Assembly: GCF_029871205.1 (NCBI RefSeq)
Contig: NZ_SSOJ01000163.1
Location: 62,604-126,603, forward strand
Direction of reading: 5' to 3'
Source of the DNA: Pseudomonas sp. BN417
GTDB taxonomy: Bacteria; Pseudomonadota; Gammaproteobacteria; Pseudomonadales; Pseudomonadaceae
DNA: 64,000 nucleotides
The notes under the pieces are model-generated. The model was not told the DNA's origin. It was given only the letters and a program-made list of their open reading frames with translations, and searched no databases. Positions 1-8,677 of the stretch are shown here, one piece after another (position 1 is the first letter of the stretch; each line of letters begins with the position of its first letter). The position numbers were made by a program, and so were the translations under genes.

Positions 1-2
1 GG

Positions 3-827
3 CGGGCCAGCGCAAGCCGGGTGATTCTGCCCCTGACTGAACTGGCCTCTGCAGTGCAGGATGAGCAGCGAGAGGAAACGCTTCCCGGGCTAGATGCAGC
101 CGACGAGATCGGCGTATTGGCCCGTGCGATCGAAGATCGCACCAACGAACTTAGGCGGGCTCTCCAGCGCGAGCGTTGGTTCACGGCTGACGTCAGTCAT
201 GAATTGCGTAATCCGCTGACTATCCTGCTCAGCGCGGCAGAAGTACTGGAGCGGCGCTTGAAGGATCATCCCAAATTGCTGACGATGACCGAGCGGATTC
301 GGCATAACGCTGCGGACATCGCGCAACAAATGAGCGCCTTGTTGGAACTGGCGCAGGTACCCGAGAGTACTCACCTTTTCCGTGTAGCCTTGCGTCCGCT
401 GATTGAGCAGGAACTGCAACGCTGCCAACTGCTGCTGCAGGGAAAACCCTTGGCGATCGAGTTTATCTCGACTGAAGACGTGCTGGTCCCCGCCATTCCG
501 GAGCTGGTTGCCATCGCGGTAAGCCACCTCTTACGTAATGCCAGCTTGCATACTGAACGGGGCGTAATAACGGTCCGACTGAACTCCAGCGGCATCGTGA
601 TTGAGGGCCGTGGAACGGGGGCCGCTGATGCCGTCGAGAAACCTCCGGCCGATCGACTTACCCATGACCACGACGCCACTGGCTTGAGCTTGTCTATCGT
701 CAAGCGCGTGGCCGACCACTTGGGGTGGTCGGTGCACTACACATCCGCGTCGGCGGAAGTTAGCCGATACTTCCTGGCGTTTGACCTTAAGCGCAGCCAA
801 GTGTTGCCGATGGCGTGCGCGGGTTGA
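3..827 (+). CDS. Sensor histidine kinase, 3' part (5' end outside window)
   Basis: The reading frame is open from the window edge, so the sensor region is missing. What remains starts in a HAMP-like segment, then a HisKA dimerisation/phosphoacceptor helix with the H-box SHELRNPLT near residue 60 of the visible part, then a HATPase_c-like domain. The N-box is recognisable (HLLRNAS) and a GLSLSIV segment stands for the G2 box. The G1 box (normally DxGxG) reads EGRGTG, so its aspartate is lost. It would phosphorylate a partner response regulator, expected upstream outside the window. The weak ATP-binding motifs leave open whether it is a full kinase, mainly a phosphatase, or decaying. Confidence 0.8.
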   Translation, partial: RASASRVILPLTELASAVQDEQREETLPGLDAADEIGVLARAIEDRTNELRRALQRERWFTADVSHELRNPLTILLSAAEVLERRLKDHPKLLTMTERIRHNAADIAQQMSALLELAQVPESTHLFRVALRPLIEQELQRCQLLLQGKPLAIEFISTEDVLVPAIPELVAIAVSHLLRNASLHTERGVITVRLNSSGIVIEGRGTGAADAVEKPPADRLTHDHDATGLSLSIVKRVADHLGWSVHYTSASAEVSRYFLAFDLKRSQVLPMACAG

Positions 828-867
828 CAGCGCGTGTACACGCCCGGCGACTCTGATCCATCACAAG

Positions 868-1200
868 GGGCCGCTGTCGACCATGACGTCCCAGTCCTGG
901 GAAGAGCTGGACGCCTCCAGCACTGCGATAGACACCGCATGGTTTGCGCGCCTCCAGGATGTCGATCCGTCCGGTAGCGTCCGAAATGTCACCGCCGGAC
1001 ACCTGCGCGAGGTGGATGAACGACAAAGTTGGATCGGTGCCCCGGTGCTTCCCTGCACGACTGCTCGGCCGGTGCCGATAGGAGAGATGGTGAAATTCCA
1101 TACTCCACTGGTAGTAAATGCCCGACGCTTCAGAGCGGGGCACCGCATTCGATTGGTCCTCGCGAACGATGACCAGGACCTGGACCAGGCTATCCCCTAG
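868..1200 (+). pseudogene. C-terminal remnant of a CocE/NonD-family hydrolase
   Basis: The translated frame carries the typical C-terminal jelly-roll signature of CocE/X-Pro dipeptidyl-peptidase-type hydrolases: DTAWFARLQDVDPSGSV, then an NVTAGHLR segment, PIGEMVKFHTPLV and FRAGHRIRLVLANDDQ. The alpha/beta-hydrolase catalytic domain that should precede it is absent, because the sensor kinase gene ends only about 40 bases upstream. The remnant stops after about 110 family-like residues. It is best read as a truncated, non-functional gene left by a deletion. The call rests on motif recognition from memory. Confidence 0.7.
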
Positions 1201-1337
1201 CTTCTGGAGTTCCGACACACGATTGTGGGTAGCAGCAGCTTAAATTCGATACGTTCCTCCTCTCGGCTGCTCCTTCCTATTCAGAGGCTGAAGTAATACC
1301 GCCATGGGAATGGCGAAAAGAAGGTAAAACAACTACA

Positions 1338-1360
1338 GGCCACCTTCGGGTGGCCTTTTT
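1338..1360 (+). terminator. Rho-independent terminator
   Basis: A 7-bp GC-rich stem (GGCCACC/GGTGGCC) closes a TTCG loop and is followed directly by five T residues. It lies downstream of the hydrolase remnant and upstream of malate dehydrogenase, so it probably ended the ancestral hydrolase transcript and now insulates mdh. Confidence 0.8.
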
Positions 1361-1431
1361 GCATTAGCGGGTAATACTTCTCTGCAAAGGCGGGCGTGTT
1401 GCTGGTGGCGCGCGCCGCCGGGAGGTGTGAG

Positions 1432-2361
1432 GTGAAAAAGCTATCAATTGTGGGTGTCGGTATGGTGGGTGAGGCGGCGGCTCAGATCATCGCCCGGGAA
1501 GAGTTCTGTCGTGAGTTGGTGTTGATTGATGTGCAGGGTGAGTTGGCAAAGGGCAAGGCGCTGGACGTCTGGCAAGCGGCAGTTGAGTCAGGTTCTGATA
1601 CCCGGGTTTACGGTGGGTCCAATGCCGAATTGCTGCAGGATTCCGACCTGGTGGTGATTACGGCGGGTGTGCCCCGCAAGCCTGGTCAGTCGCGCCAGGA
1701 TGTATTGAGTATCAATCTGCCAATTCTCGATAGCATCATGCTGGATATTAATCGTCATGCTCCGGCGGCGACGGTGTTGGTGGTGTCGAACCCGGTCGAC
1801 GTGCTGACCTATCGGGCTTGGAGTCTCAGTGGGCTGGGACGCGACAGGGTGTTCGGGCAGGCGGGGGTGCTGGATACAGCGCGCATGAAGTGTTTCATTG
1901 CCGAGGAGACAGGGTTTTCTGCTCGGGATATCACGGCACTGGTGCTGGGAGGGCATGGCGATAGCATGGTGCCGTTGATGCGGTACTGTGCGGTCGGTTC
2001 GGTGCCGCTGTCCCACTTCCTGTCCAGTGAGCAGATAGAGCGGATTGTGCAGCGCACACGTCAGGGTGGCGGCGAGATTCTGGGTTTGAAGAAGCTGGGG
2101 AGCGCCTGCGATGCACCGGGCGTGGCAATTGCACAGATGGTGGATGCTATCGCCAATGGGCGAAACCGCATTTTGCCGGCGGTCGTGATTCTCGAGGGCG
2201 AGTACGGGCGAACAGATATTGCCATGGGTGTCCCCTGTGTGCTGGCAGAGGAGGGGGTTGTCCGGGTGATCGAGTTGCCTCTGGATGCGCAGGAGCAGGC
2301 GATGTTCGACCACTCTGCAGATCAGGTGGTGCGTGATATTGCTGAAATGAATGCTTTGTGA
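1432..2361 (+). CDS. mdh: Malate dehydrogenase (LDH-like, type 3)
   Basis: Catalyses NAD-dependent interconversion of malate and oxaloacetate in the cytoplasm. The 309-residue product starts with a Rossmann motif GVGMVG. An acidic residue at the end of beta-2 (LIDVQ) favours NAD. The mobile loop has PRKPGQSR, whose arginines bind the dicarboxylate, followed by NPVD and the catalytic histidine motif GGHGDSMVPL. The GTG at 1432 is preferred because GGAGGT lies 5 bases upstream; the longer in-frame start would put this site inside the gene. It stands alone between the terminator at 1338-1360 and convergent genes. Lactate dehydrogenase is the alternative, but the loop arginine pattern favours malate. 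Confidence 0.88.
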   Translation: MKKLSIVGVGMVGEAAAQIIAREEFCRELVLIDVQGELAKGKALDVWQAAVESGSDTRVYGGSNAELLQDSDLVVITAGVPRKPGQSRQDVLSINLPILDSIMLDINRHAPAATVLVVSNPVDVLTYRAWSLSGLGRDRVFGQAGVLDTARMKCFIAEETGFSARDITALVLGGHGDSMVPLMRYCAVGSVPLSHFLSSEQIERIVQRTRQGGGEILGLKKLGSACDAPGVAIAQMVDAIANGRNRILPAVVILEGEYGRTDIAMGVPCVLAEEGVVRVIELPLDAQEQAMFDHSADQVVRDIAEMNAL

Positions 2362-2564
2362 GCGGGGGTATATGAGGGGGTTTTGGGCGCAAGGGGGAGT
2401 GGAGCGCCGGCCCCTGGCGCTCGGGGTCATGGTGTTGCCTGGTGTCAGGCAGTGGCACCATGATCTTTTATGGGTCTGAACAGGCCGGATAGTCGCGTTT
2501 ATTGGTGAACACCAGATAGCTGCTGGCGTTCACCGCGTCACGAAAGTGATTGCCGAGCCCTCCC

Positions 2565-2990
2565 CTACTTTGCCTTACCTGCACGCTGGGCACGTAGGCG
2601 GTGCGATCGCTGCCGCCGACTGGCTAAGAGATTTCCTCTAGTCGTCGATTTCAGGCAAAAGCCAAATACTTGGATCTCGATCAGGTATCCACCCAGGTCA
2701 CCTTGGACGCAAGCACGTACCGGCTTGCAGAAACCGTCGACCCAGGCGTCGTACACCGTATTGACCTGGTCGAACAACGCGTAATCGGCAATCCAGATCT
2801 GGACTCGGGTCAGATCGTTGCGCGTGATTCCAGCGCGGGCCATCAGCTCTTCGATCGCTGCCAGAGCCTGGCGTGTCTGCCCGGTGACATCTAGCGTGGG
2901 ATCATCGGCAACTATCCCGGCAGTTTCGAAAAAAGGACCGTAGGCCACTGCCAGGGACATGCGCTGTCCTTCGTCAAAGCGCGCGATCAT
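2565..2990 (-). CDS. RidA/YjgF-family protein (enamine/imine deaminase) with abnormal C-terminus
   Basis: RidA proteins hydrolyse reactive enamine/imine intermediates made by PLP enzymes. Residues 1-112 follow the family, including KPVRACVQ with the substrate-binding arginine, and YLIEIQVFGF near the usual end. About 28 further residues, basic and low in complexity, follow where most members stop, so the original stop was probably lost by a small mutation. It is the last gene of the minus-strand amino-acid cluster, 103 bases after the aldehyde dehydrogenase, and AAGGAG lies ahead of the ATG. A role in clearing 2-aminocrotonate/vinylglycine-type intermediates of the gamma-lyase at 10294-11541 is inferred. 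Confidence 0.8.
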   Translation of the reverse strand: MIARFDEGQRMSLAVAYGPFFETAGIVADDPTLDVTGQTRQALAAIEELMARAGITRNDLTRVQIWIADYALFDQVNTVYDAWVDGFCKPVRACVQGDLGGYLIEIQVFGFCLKSTTRGNLLASRRQRSHRLRAQRAGKAK

Positions 2991-3093
2991 TGCGTATCCA
3001 TCTCCTTGCAGACTGAAAAAAACGCACCGGACGGCGCGGCGAGCAGACCCGCCCGATGCAAAGGACGACCGTGAACGGACGTCGCCCGACGGT

Positions 3094-4512
3094 TCAGCTC
3101 AAATCGTTGATGCACACCACCTTCGGTTGCGTCATGTCCTCGTAGGCGAAGCGCACACCTTCGCGGCCCAGGCTGCCGTATTTGAAGCCGCCGAAGGGCA
3201 TGGCGTCGAAGCGGTAGTCGGAGGAGTCGTTGATCATCACCCCGCCTGCCTCGATGCGCTTCGCGGCGCCCAGTGCGCGCTTGAGGTCCGCGGTGAAGAT
3301 GCCCGCGTGCAGGCTGTACTCTGGCTCGTTGGCCAGGGCCACGGCCTCGTCCAGGCTGTCGAACGGCTCCAGCACCACCACCGGAGCGAACACTTCGTGG
3401 CACCACAGGCGGCTCTCATGGCTCACCCGCTCCAGTACGGTCGGTGCATACAGGGTGCCCTGGCGACGGTGGCCACAGAGCAGGCGTGCTCCCTCGGCCA
3501 GGGCCTCCGTCACCACCTGCTCGGCGTTGCGTGCGGCCTGTTCGGTGATCATCGGACCAACGTCAGTCTTGCGGCAGCTTGGATCACCCACCACCAGCGC
3601 CTGGCTCAATGCCACGAAGCGTTCACGGAAGGCCTCGTAGATCGACGCCTGCACGAGGATGCGCTGCGTGCCAATGCAGTTCTGCCCCGCTGCCCAGAAG
3701 GCGCCGGACACGCAGGATTCGACCGTGGCCTCCAGCTCGCAATCCTCAAGTACCAGCACCGGTGCGTTGCCGCCCAGGTCCATCGCCAGCTTCTTCAGGC
3801 CGGCGTTGCGGGCGATGTTCTCGCCGGTGACGAAGCCGCCGGTGAAGGAGATCATCCGCACCTCACGGGCGGCAGTGAGCGCCTTGCCCAGCTCCGCACC
3901 GCCGGTGGCGATGGTCACGACGGACTCCGGCAGGCCGGCTTCGCGCAGGCAGTCCACCAGCTTGCACGCCGACAGGGGCGCCAACTCCGAGGGCTTGAGC
4001 AACACCGCGTTGCCACCGGCGATGGCTGGGCCGAGCTTGTGCGCCACCAGGTTCAGCGGGTCGTTGTAAGGGGTGATCGCCACGATCAGCCCCAGCGGCT
4101 CGCGGGTGAACCAGCCCTGGCGGGATTCGGAGCCCTCGTAGGAGTCGAACGGCACCACCTCGCCGGCATTACGCCTGGCCTCTTCGGCCGACAGCTTGAG
4201 GGTGTTGATACAGCGCTTCACCTCTTTCTCCGCCTGGCGTAGGGTCTTGCCCGCCTCGGCGACGATCAGTCCGGCGAAGGCAACGGCGTCCCGCTCGACC
4301 AGGCGCGCGGCGTCTTCGAGGATGCGTGCACGGCGATGGCGCGGCAGCGCGGCACAGGTCCGCACGCCCGCCCGGGCCTGCTCCAGCAGGCCGGGAACGT
4401 CGGCGACACCGAGGCGGGGCACGCTGCCCACCTGGCTACCGTCGAAGGGGTTGAACACGTCGATCAAGGGGCTTTCCATGGCCTTGGCGAGGGCCAGACG
4501 GGATGCGGTCAT
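3094..4512 (-). CDS. NAD(P)-dependent aldehyde dehydrogenase, likely semialdehyde-specific
   Basis: A 472-residue ALDH-superfamily enzyme. It has the cofactor-binding PYNDPLNL and KPSELAP segments, the catalytic cysteine in GQNCIGTQR, and the C-terminal [15 protein letters not shown] stretch typical of the lactaldehyde/phosphonoacetaldehyde/succinate-semialdehyde branch. The family glutamate of the ELGG motif is aspartate here (MDLGGNAP), a conservative but uncommon change. GGGAG precedes the ATG. It lies 16 bases behind homoserine dehydrogenase and is probably co-transcribed. By position it should oxidise aspartate semialdehyde, the product of homoserine dehydrogenase, to aspartate; that specificity is inference. 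Confidence 0.87.
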   Translation of the reverse strand: MTASRLALAKAMESPLIDVFNPFDGSQVGSVPRLGVADVPGLLEQARAGVRTCAALPRHRRARILEDAARLVERDAVAFAGLIVAEAGKTLRQAEKEVKRCINTLKLSAEEARRNAGEVVPFDSYEGSESRQGWFTREPLGLIVAITPYNDPLNLVAHKLGPAIAGGNAVLLKPSELAPLSACKLVDCLREAGLPESVVTIATGGAELGKALTAAREVRMISFTGGFVTGENIARNAGLKKLAMDLGGNAPVLVLEDCELEATVESCVSGAFWAAGQNCIGTQRILVQASIYEAFRERFVALSQALVVGDPSCRKTDVGPMITEQAARNAEQVVTEALAEGARLLCGHRRQGTLYAPTVLERVSHESRLWCHEVFAPVVVLEPFDSLDEAVALANEPEYSLHAGIFTADLKRALGAAKRIEAGGVMINDSSDYRFDAMPFGGFKYGSLGREGVRFAYEDMTQPKVVCINDLS

Positions 4513-4528
4513 GAGTGTTCTCCCAGGC

Positions 4529-5572
4529 TCAGCGCTTCGTACGCGCGGTGTGGATGGCGACGATGTCGGACAGCAGCGCGAAGGCAGTCTCGATACGCCC
4601 GGCCCCCGGACCGGAGACCGTCACCGCCCGCAGCAGTTCGGTGTTGAAGGACACCGCGTTGGTGGCGCCGGAGATGCCGGCCAGCGGGTGGCCGTTGTCC
4701 AGGCGGCGGGCCTCGACGCTGGCGCTCACCGAGCCGTCGGCCTGACGCTGGGCGGAGCCGATCAGCTTCCAGCGGGCGCCGGCCTGGCGAGCCTGTTCGA
4801 GGTCGGCGGCGCTCAGGCCGCTGATGCCGCTGCAATGCACGTCATTCACCTGCAGGCGGGCGTCGAGCAGTTCGTTGGCGAGTATCACCACCTTCAGGCG
4901 TACATCGAATCCTTCGACGTCAGCGGTCGGGTCGGCCTCGGCGTAGCCCAGCTCCTGCGCCTGGCGCACCGCATCGGCGAAGCTCAGGCCTTCCTCCATG
5001 CGGGTCAGCACGTAGTTGGAGGTCCCGTTGAGGATGCCTTCGAAGCCGGTGATCACCGCGCCCGGCAGGGTCTGGCGCGCCGTGCGGATGACCGGGGTGC
5101 CGCTCATCACCGAGCCTTCGTACTCGAAGGCCACGCCATTGCGCTCGGCCAGGGCCTTGAGTTCGGCGCCGTGTAACGCGATCGGGCCCTTGTTGGTGGT
5201 GACCACATGCTTGCCACTCTCCAGTGCCCAGCGGCAGAAAGTGGCCGCCGGCTCACCGTCCACCGGATTGGTGAAGGTGGCCTCGGCAATGATGTCGGCG
5301 CCGGACTGCTTGATGATCGTCTCGTTGAACGCTTCGGCGGTGCCTCCCGGCAGTTCTGCGAATGCCCCTTTGGCGGCCGGCAGTGCGGCCAGTTGCGCAG
5401 CGTCCAGGCCGTCGCGGTTCATGATGGAGCCCAGGAAAAGGTCGGTCACGCCGACGATCTTCAGGCTGAAGCCCAGTTCGGCCTGCCAGGCCGCATTGCG
5501 CTCGGCGATCAGTTGGGCCAGGCCGCGGTTCACGCCGCCGAAACCAACCAGGGCAATCTTGTATTCGGACAT
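4529..5572 (-). CDS. Homoserine dehydrogenase, short form without ACT domain
   Basis: Interconverts homoserine and aspartate semialdehyde with NAD(P). The N-terminal Rossmann fold starts [16 protein letters not shown] follows, and the family signature around [21 protein letters not shown] and the catalytic-lysine segment [11 protein letters not shown] is complete. The 347-residue protein ends after the catalytic domain, so it lacks the roughly 90-residue ACT domain through which threonine inhibits biosynthetic Hom (about 430 residues). An inner ATG at 5572 is chosen because GGGAGG lies 8 bases upstream; the outer ATG at 5587 overlaps that site. Loss of feedback control and the aldehyde dehydrogenase next door fit a catabolic direction, homoserine to aspartate semialdehyde. 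Confidence 0.88.
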   Translation of the reverse strand: MSEYKIALVGFGGVNRGLAQLIAERNAAWQAELGFSLKIVGVTDLFLGSIMNRDGLDAAQLAALPAAKGAFAELPGGTAEAFNETIIKQSGADIIAEATFTNPVDGEPAATFCRWALESGKHVVTTNKGPIALHGAELKALAERNGVAFEYEGSVMSGTPVIRTARQTLPGAVITGFEGILNGTSNYVLTRMEEGLSFADAVRQAQELGYAEADPTADVEGFDVRLKVVILANELLDARLQVNDVHCSGISGLSAADLEQARQAGARWKLIGSAQRQADGSVSASVEARRLDNGHPLAGISGATNAVSFNTELLRAVTVSGPGAGRIETAFALLSDIVAIHTARTKR

Positions 5573-5641
5573 CGGGTTGCCTCCCATACAGGCAGTTGCT
5601 TGATGGGTTCCAGCCTAAGAGCCGGGCGCTGGCAGTTGAAT

Positions 5642-5669
5642 ATGGCAATCCGCTGTATTTATTGGCCAT
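5642..5669. promoter_or_regulatory. Imperfect palindrome upstream of homoserine dehydrogenase
   Basis: ATGGCAAT and ATTGGCCAT form a near-perfect dyad spaced by 11 bases, in the 309-base gap between the Lrp gene and the homoserine dehydrogenase start (5573-5881). The rest of the gap holds only the terminator at 5827-5859. Because a terminator separates the Lrp gene from homoserine dehydrogenase, a promoter must lie here, and this dyad is a candidate site for the Lrp or LysR protein encoded next to it. No clear -10/-35 was identified. Confidence 0.4.
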
Positions 5670-5826
5670 TTTGACCAGAGCCGGCGCCTGCTGCGCAGAT
5701 GCGGGGCGCAGCGGATAGCCCGGAGCGATCCGGCAACATGGGCGAGAGGGAATTTCACGGATTTCATCCGGCTACGAGTGACGACAGTGGCCTCGCTCGA
5801 ACCGGGCAGCCCATGCGAGCGCGCAT

Positions 5827-5859
5827 AAAAAACGCCGCCCGGACCAGGTCCGGGCGGCG
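5827..5859 (-). terminator. Rho-independent terminator after the Lrp gene
   Basis: On the minus strand a very stable 11-13 bp GC stem (CGCCGCCCGGAC with its complement) and a 1-5 base loop is followed by TTTTTT. It sits 22 bases beyond the Lrp stop codon and should end the permease-LysR-ThrC-like-Lrp transcript, leaving homoserine dehydrogenase with its own promoter. Confidence 0.85.
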
Positions 5860-5881
5860 CTGAGGGCGCATGCTCCCCAGT

Positions 5882-6319
5882 TCAGATCACAGAGGAGAGC
5901 ACGAAGGAGGTAACCGTGTTGGAAACGCCGGGCATGGCGGAAATCTCCTTCCACACCAGATGCACGCGCTCCGGCGTCGCCGCGTCGACCCGCAGCATGA
6001 GATCGAACTCACCACTCATGACTTCGCACTGGACGATTTCCGGAATGCCTCGCAGGGCCTCCAGCACCTCCTCGCCGCGCATGCGGTCGTAGCGGTAGAC
6101 GAAGATCACCGCGCTGATCAGCGACGCCGGACGACGGCCGTCGCCGGTCTTCACTGTGTAGCCCTGGATGGCGCCGTCGCGTTCCAGGCGTTCGATGCGC
6201 TGGCGAACGGCGTTGCGCGACAGGTTGACCTTGTCGCCAAGTTCCGCGTGGGCGATGCGCGCGTTGGCGGTGAGTTCGGCCAGGATGCGTTCGTCCAGCG
6301 GATCGAGGATGCGCTTCAT
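5882..6319 (-). CDS. Lrp/AsnC-family transcriptional regulator
   Basis: A 145-residue Lrp-type regulator. The N-terminal helix-turn-helix (DPLDERILAELTANARIAHAE, then LSRNAVRQRIERLE) is followed by a RAM/AsnC effector domain (residues 65-140). The ATG at 6319 has GGAGGG 6-10 bases upstream and begins 13 bases behind the threonine-synthase-like gene; the longer open frame upstream is not family-like. Members bind amino acids and activate or repress amino-acid metabolism genes. Placement inside the cluster suggests it senses the imported amino acid or homoserine and controls this module. Confidence 0.88.
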   Translation of the reverse strand: MKRILDPLDERILAELTANARIAHAELGDKVNLSRNAVRQRIERLERDGAIQGYTVKTGDGRRPASLISAVIFVYRYDRMRGEEVLEALRGIPEIVQCEVMSGEFDLMLRVDAATPERVHLVWKEISAMPGVSNTVTSFVLSSVI

Positions 6320-6332
6320 CGCCGCCCTCCCC

Positions 6333-7706
6333 CTACCATTCACCGAGCATCCGGCACAGGCCGTCGAGGTCGCCACGCGCCAGCTGTCGCGGATGTTCTG
6401 CGGGCGGTTGCAGCTGCGGCAGCGGCGCGTTCCAGGCGCCCAGCTCGGCCAGCAGCTCGGCCGACTTCTCCGGGGCAATCTGCCCCAGGGTCACCATCGG
6501 CGTCACCATGCTGCGCCGGTACAGGCGCGCCGCGAGCACGCCGGTAGCGGTGTGCGGATCGATGGAGAGGCTGGTGTCGCGGAACAGCCCGAGTATCTCC
6601 TCCGCCGTCTGCTCGTCGCCCACCGCGTAGGAGTCGATCAGCAGGCGCGCCTGCAGCCACTGGCGGTTGGCGATGCTGAGTTCGCCACTGCTCTCGAAGT
6701 GCTCCATCAGCGCGTTCACCGCCTGGTCGTCGTGGTCGTAGAGCTCCCAGACAAAGCGCTCCAGGTTGGAGAAGATGGAGAAGTCCATGGCCGGTGACAG
6801 GGTGCGGTTGGCCTCGCGGGTGGAATAGCGGTTCTTGTGGATGAACTGGTGCAGCGCGTCGTTGCGGTTGGTGGCAATGATGATCTGGTTGATCGGCAGC
6901 CCCATCTTCTGCGCGATATAGCCGGCATAGACCTCGGCGAAACTCGCCGCCGGGATGCTGAAGCCGATGGGCCGCTGGCCGCCGCCGAGCTGCAGGGCTG
7001 CGTGGAAATAGAAGACGATCTGCGCCAGCACGCCGACCCAGTTGGAGGAGTTGAAGCCGATGGGCACCACCTCCTCCAGCGGCCAGTGACGGAACAGCTG
7101 CGAGACCAGGGTCTGGCAGTCGTCGAAACCACCGGCCACGGCGCAGGCCAGCACCCGCTCAGGGTTGGCAGTTTGCAGCGCATGCAGGCGGTCGCGCGGT
7201 ACGCCGGCCTCCGGGTACAGCGTCACCACACGACAGCCCGCCCAAGCGCCGAAGGCCGCAATGGCTGCGAGCCCGGTGTCGCCGTTGGTGGCGCCAACGA
7301 CCAGTGCCCGTCCGCCTTCGCGATCGAGGAAGTAGCGCGCCAGGCGCGCGTGCAGTTGGGCGGCGAAATCCTTGGACGCTCGGGTCGGACCGTGGAACAA
7401 CTCCAGTACCCACTCGTTGCGGTCGATTTGGCGCAGCGGCGCGATGGCGCGATGGGTGAATTGGCGATAGGTGTCCTTGAGCAACGCCTTGAGGTCATCC
7501 TCCGCAATGGTCTGGCCGACGAAGGGGCTGATCACCCGCCAGGCCAGTTCCTCGAAAGGCAGCCAAGACCAGTTGGCGATTTCCTGGGCACCGAACACCG
7601 GCAGGCTGGCAGGCACGAAGAGCCCGCCATCGGCGGCAAGCCCGGACAACACCGCAGTGCGGAAATCCGCCCGCAGGGCGGCACTGCGTGTACTCACGTA
7701 ATGCAT
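6333..7706 (-). CDS. Threonine-synthase-like PLP protein with altered active-site loops
   Basis: The 457-residue length, an N-terminal HYVSTRSAALRADF segment (usual ThrC: YxSTRG), ELFHGPT, NGDTGLAAIAAFG and FNSSNWVGVLAQ all mark the ThrC family (fold type II, PLP). The Schiff-base lysine is kept (RASKDFAAQ), but the usual AFKD reads ASKD. The glycine-rich GNFGD loop near the cofactor phosphate reads AASFAE. The inner ATG at 7706 has GGGAG five bases upstream; the outer start is GTG. Gene order between LysR and Lrp suggests a cluster role, not housekeeping threonine synthesis. It may act on vinylglycine- or homoserine-type intermediates, or be non-catalytic. Confidence 0.82.
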   Translation of the reverse strand: MHYVSTRSAALRADFRTAVLSGLAADGGLFVPASLPVFGAQEIANWSWLPFEELAWRVISPFVGQTIAEDDLKALLKDTYRQFTHRAIAPLRQIDRNEWVLELFHGPTRASKDFAAQLHARLARYFLDREGGRALVVGATNGDTGLAAIAAFGAWAGCRVVTLYPEAGVPRDRLHALQTANPERVLACAVAGGFDDCQTLVSQLFRHWPLEEVVPIGFNSSNWVGVLAQIVFYFHAALQLGGGQRPIGFSIPAASFAEVYAGYIAQKMGLPINQIIIATNRNDALHQFIHKNRYSTREANRTLSPAMDFSIFSNLERFVWELYDHDDQAVNALMEHFESSGELSIANRQWLQARLLIDSYAVGDEQTAEEILGLFRDTSLSIDPHTATGVLAARLYRRSMVTPMVTLGQIAPEKSAELLAELGAWNAPLPQLQPPAEHPRQLARGDLDGLCRMLGEW

Positions 7707-7721
7707 ATTCACTCCCGACAC

Positions 7722-8612
7722 TTACTTGTAGAGATGGGCCTGGGCCACCAGCCAGGTGGCGAAGGCCAGGGCATCCGGATGCAGTTTCGTCCCCGTGCCG
7801 TGGACCAGGTAGAAGGACTCGCTGGCCTCGATGCGACGGTCGAAAGGCTCCACCAGGCGGCCTTCGCGCAGCAGGTCTTCGACCATGGACGAACGCGCCA
7901 GGGCGATACCCTGCCCCAGTTCGGCGAGGCGCAGGGTGGAGACCAGAGTGTCAAACTGCGGGCCGATGGAGAAATCGACGTCGTCGGCACCCACCCGCTT
8001 CAGCCAATAGCCCCAACCCTCTTCGTAGCCAAGCACATGCAGCAGCGGGTGGCGCGCGACGTCACGCGGCTCGCGCAGCGGCGAGTCCGCCATCAGTTGC
8101 GGCGAGCAGACCGGGAACAGCGTGTCCCAGGTCAGCCGCTGCGACACCAGCCCCGGCCAGTGCCCGTGGCCCCAGCGGATCTCCACATCGTCCTCGCCAT
8201 CCAGCTCCTTGACCCAAAGATTGCTGATGTAACGGATATCGAGATGGGGATGAGTGCGACGGAAATCGGCCAGCTTGGGTGCCAGCCAGAAGTGCAGGAA
8301 CGACAGGCTGCCACGCACCTTGATCGGCCGCCGCTTGTGCTGGCCGAAGATCTCGCTGGTGCCCACCGCCAGGCGGGTGATGGCGTCCTGTACCACCGGC
8401 AGGTAGGACTGTCCTTCCTCCGTGAGGCCCAGGCCACGTGGCAGACGCTTGAACAGTGCCACCCCGAAGTGGCTTTCCAGCTGGCGGATCTGCTGACTCA
8501 CCGCCCCCTGGGTCAGGTGCAGCTCCTCCGCCGCGTGGGTGAAATTAAGGTACCGCGCCGATACCTCGAAAGCTCGCAACCAGTTCAACGGGGGCAAGGT
8601 TTTCTGGTTCAT
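7722..8612 (-). CDS. LysR-family regulator, GcvA/AmpR-like
   Basis: A 296-residue LTTR. The N-terminal winged helix reads LPPLNWLRAFEVSARYLNF and LTQGAVSQQIRQLE, the pattern typical of the GcvA/AmpR branch. A periplasmic-binding-protein-like effector domain follows. The ATG at 8612 has GAGGT seven bases upstream, so the 7-residue longer version is unlikely. It lies inside the operon, 65 bases after the permease and 15 bases before the threonine-synthase-like gene, and probably controls the cluster promoter(s) in response to the imported amino acid. Confidence 0.88.
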   Translation of the reverse strand: MNQKTLPPLNWLRAFEVSARYLNFTHAAEELHLTQGAVSQQIRQLESHFGVALFKRLPRGLGLTEEGQSYLPVVQDAITRLAVGTSEIFGQHKRRPIKVRGSLSFLHFWLAPKLADFRRTHPHLDIRYISNLWVKELDGEDDVEIRWGHGHWPGLVSQRLTWDTLFPVCSPQLMADSPLREPRDVARHPLLHVLGYEEGWGYWLKRVGADDVDFSIGPQFDTLVSTLRLAELGQGIALARSSMVEDLLREGRLVEPFDRRIEASESFYLVHGTGTKLHPDALAFATWLVAQAHLYK

Positions 8613-8677
8613 GCGCGGTACCTCATAGGTCATATTGGGGCGATCCTGGCGGGGCAGGCAGAGGGTGCCTGCTTCGC

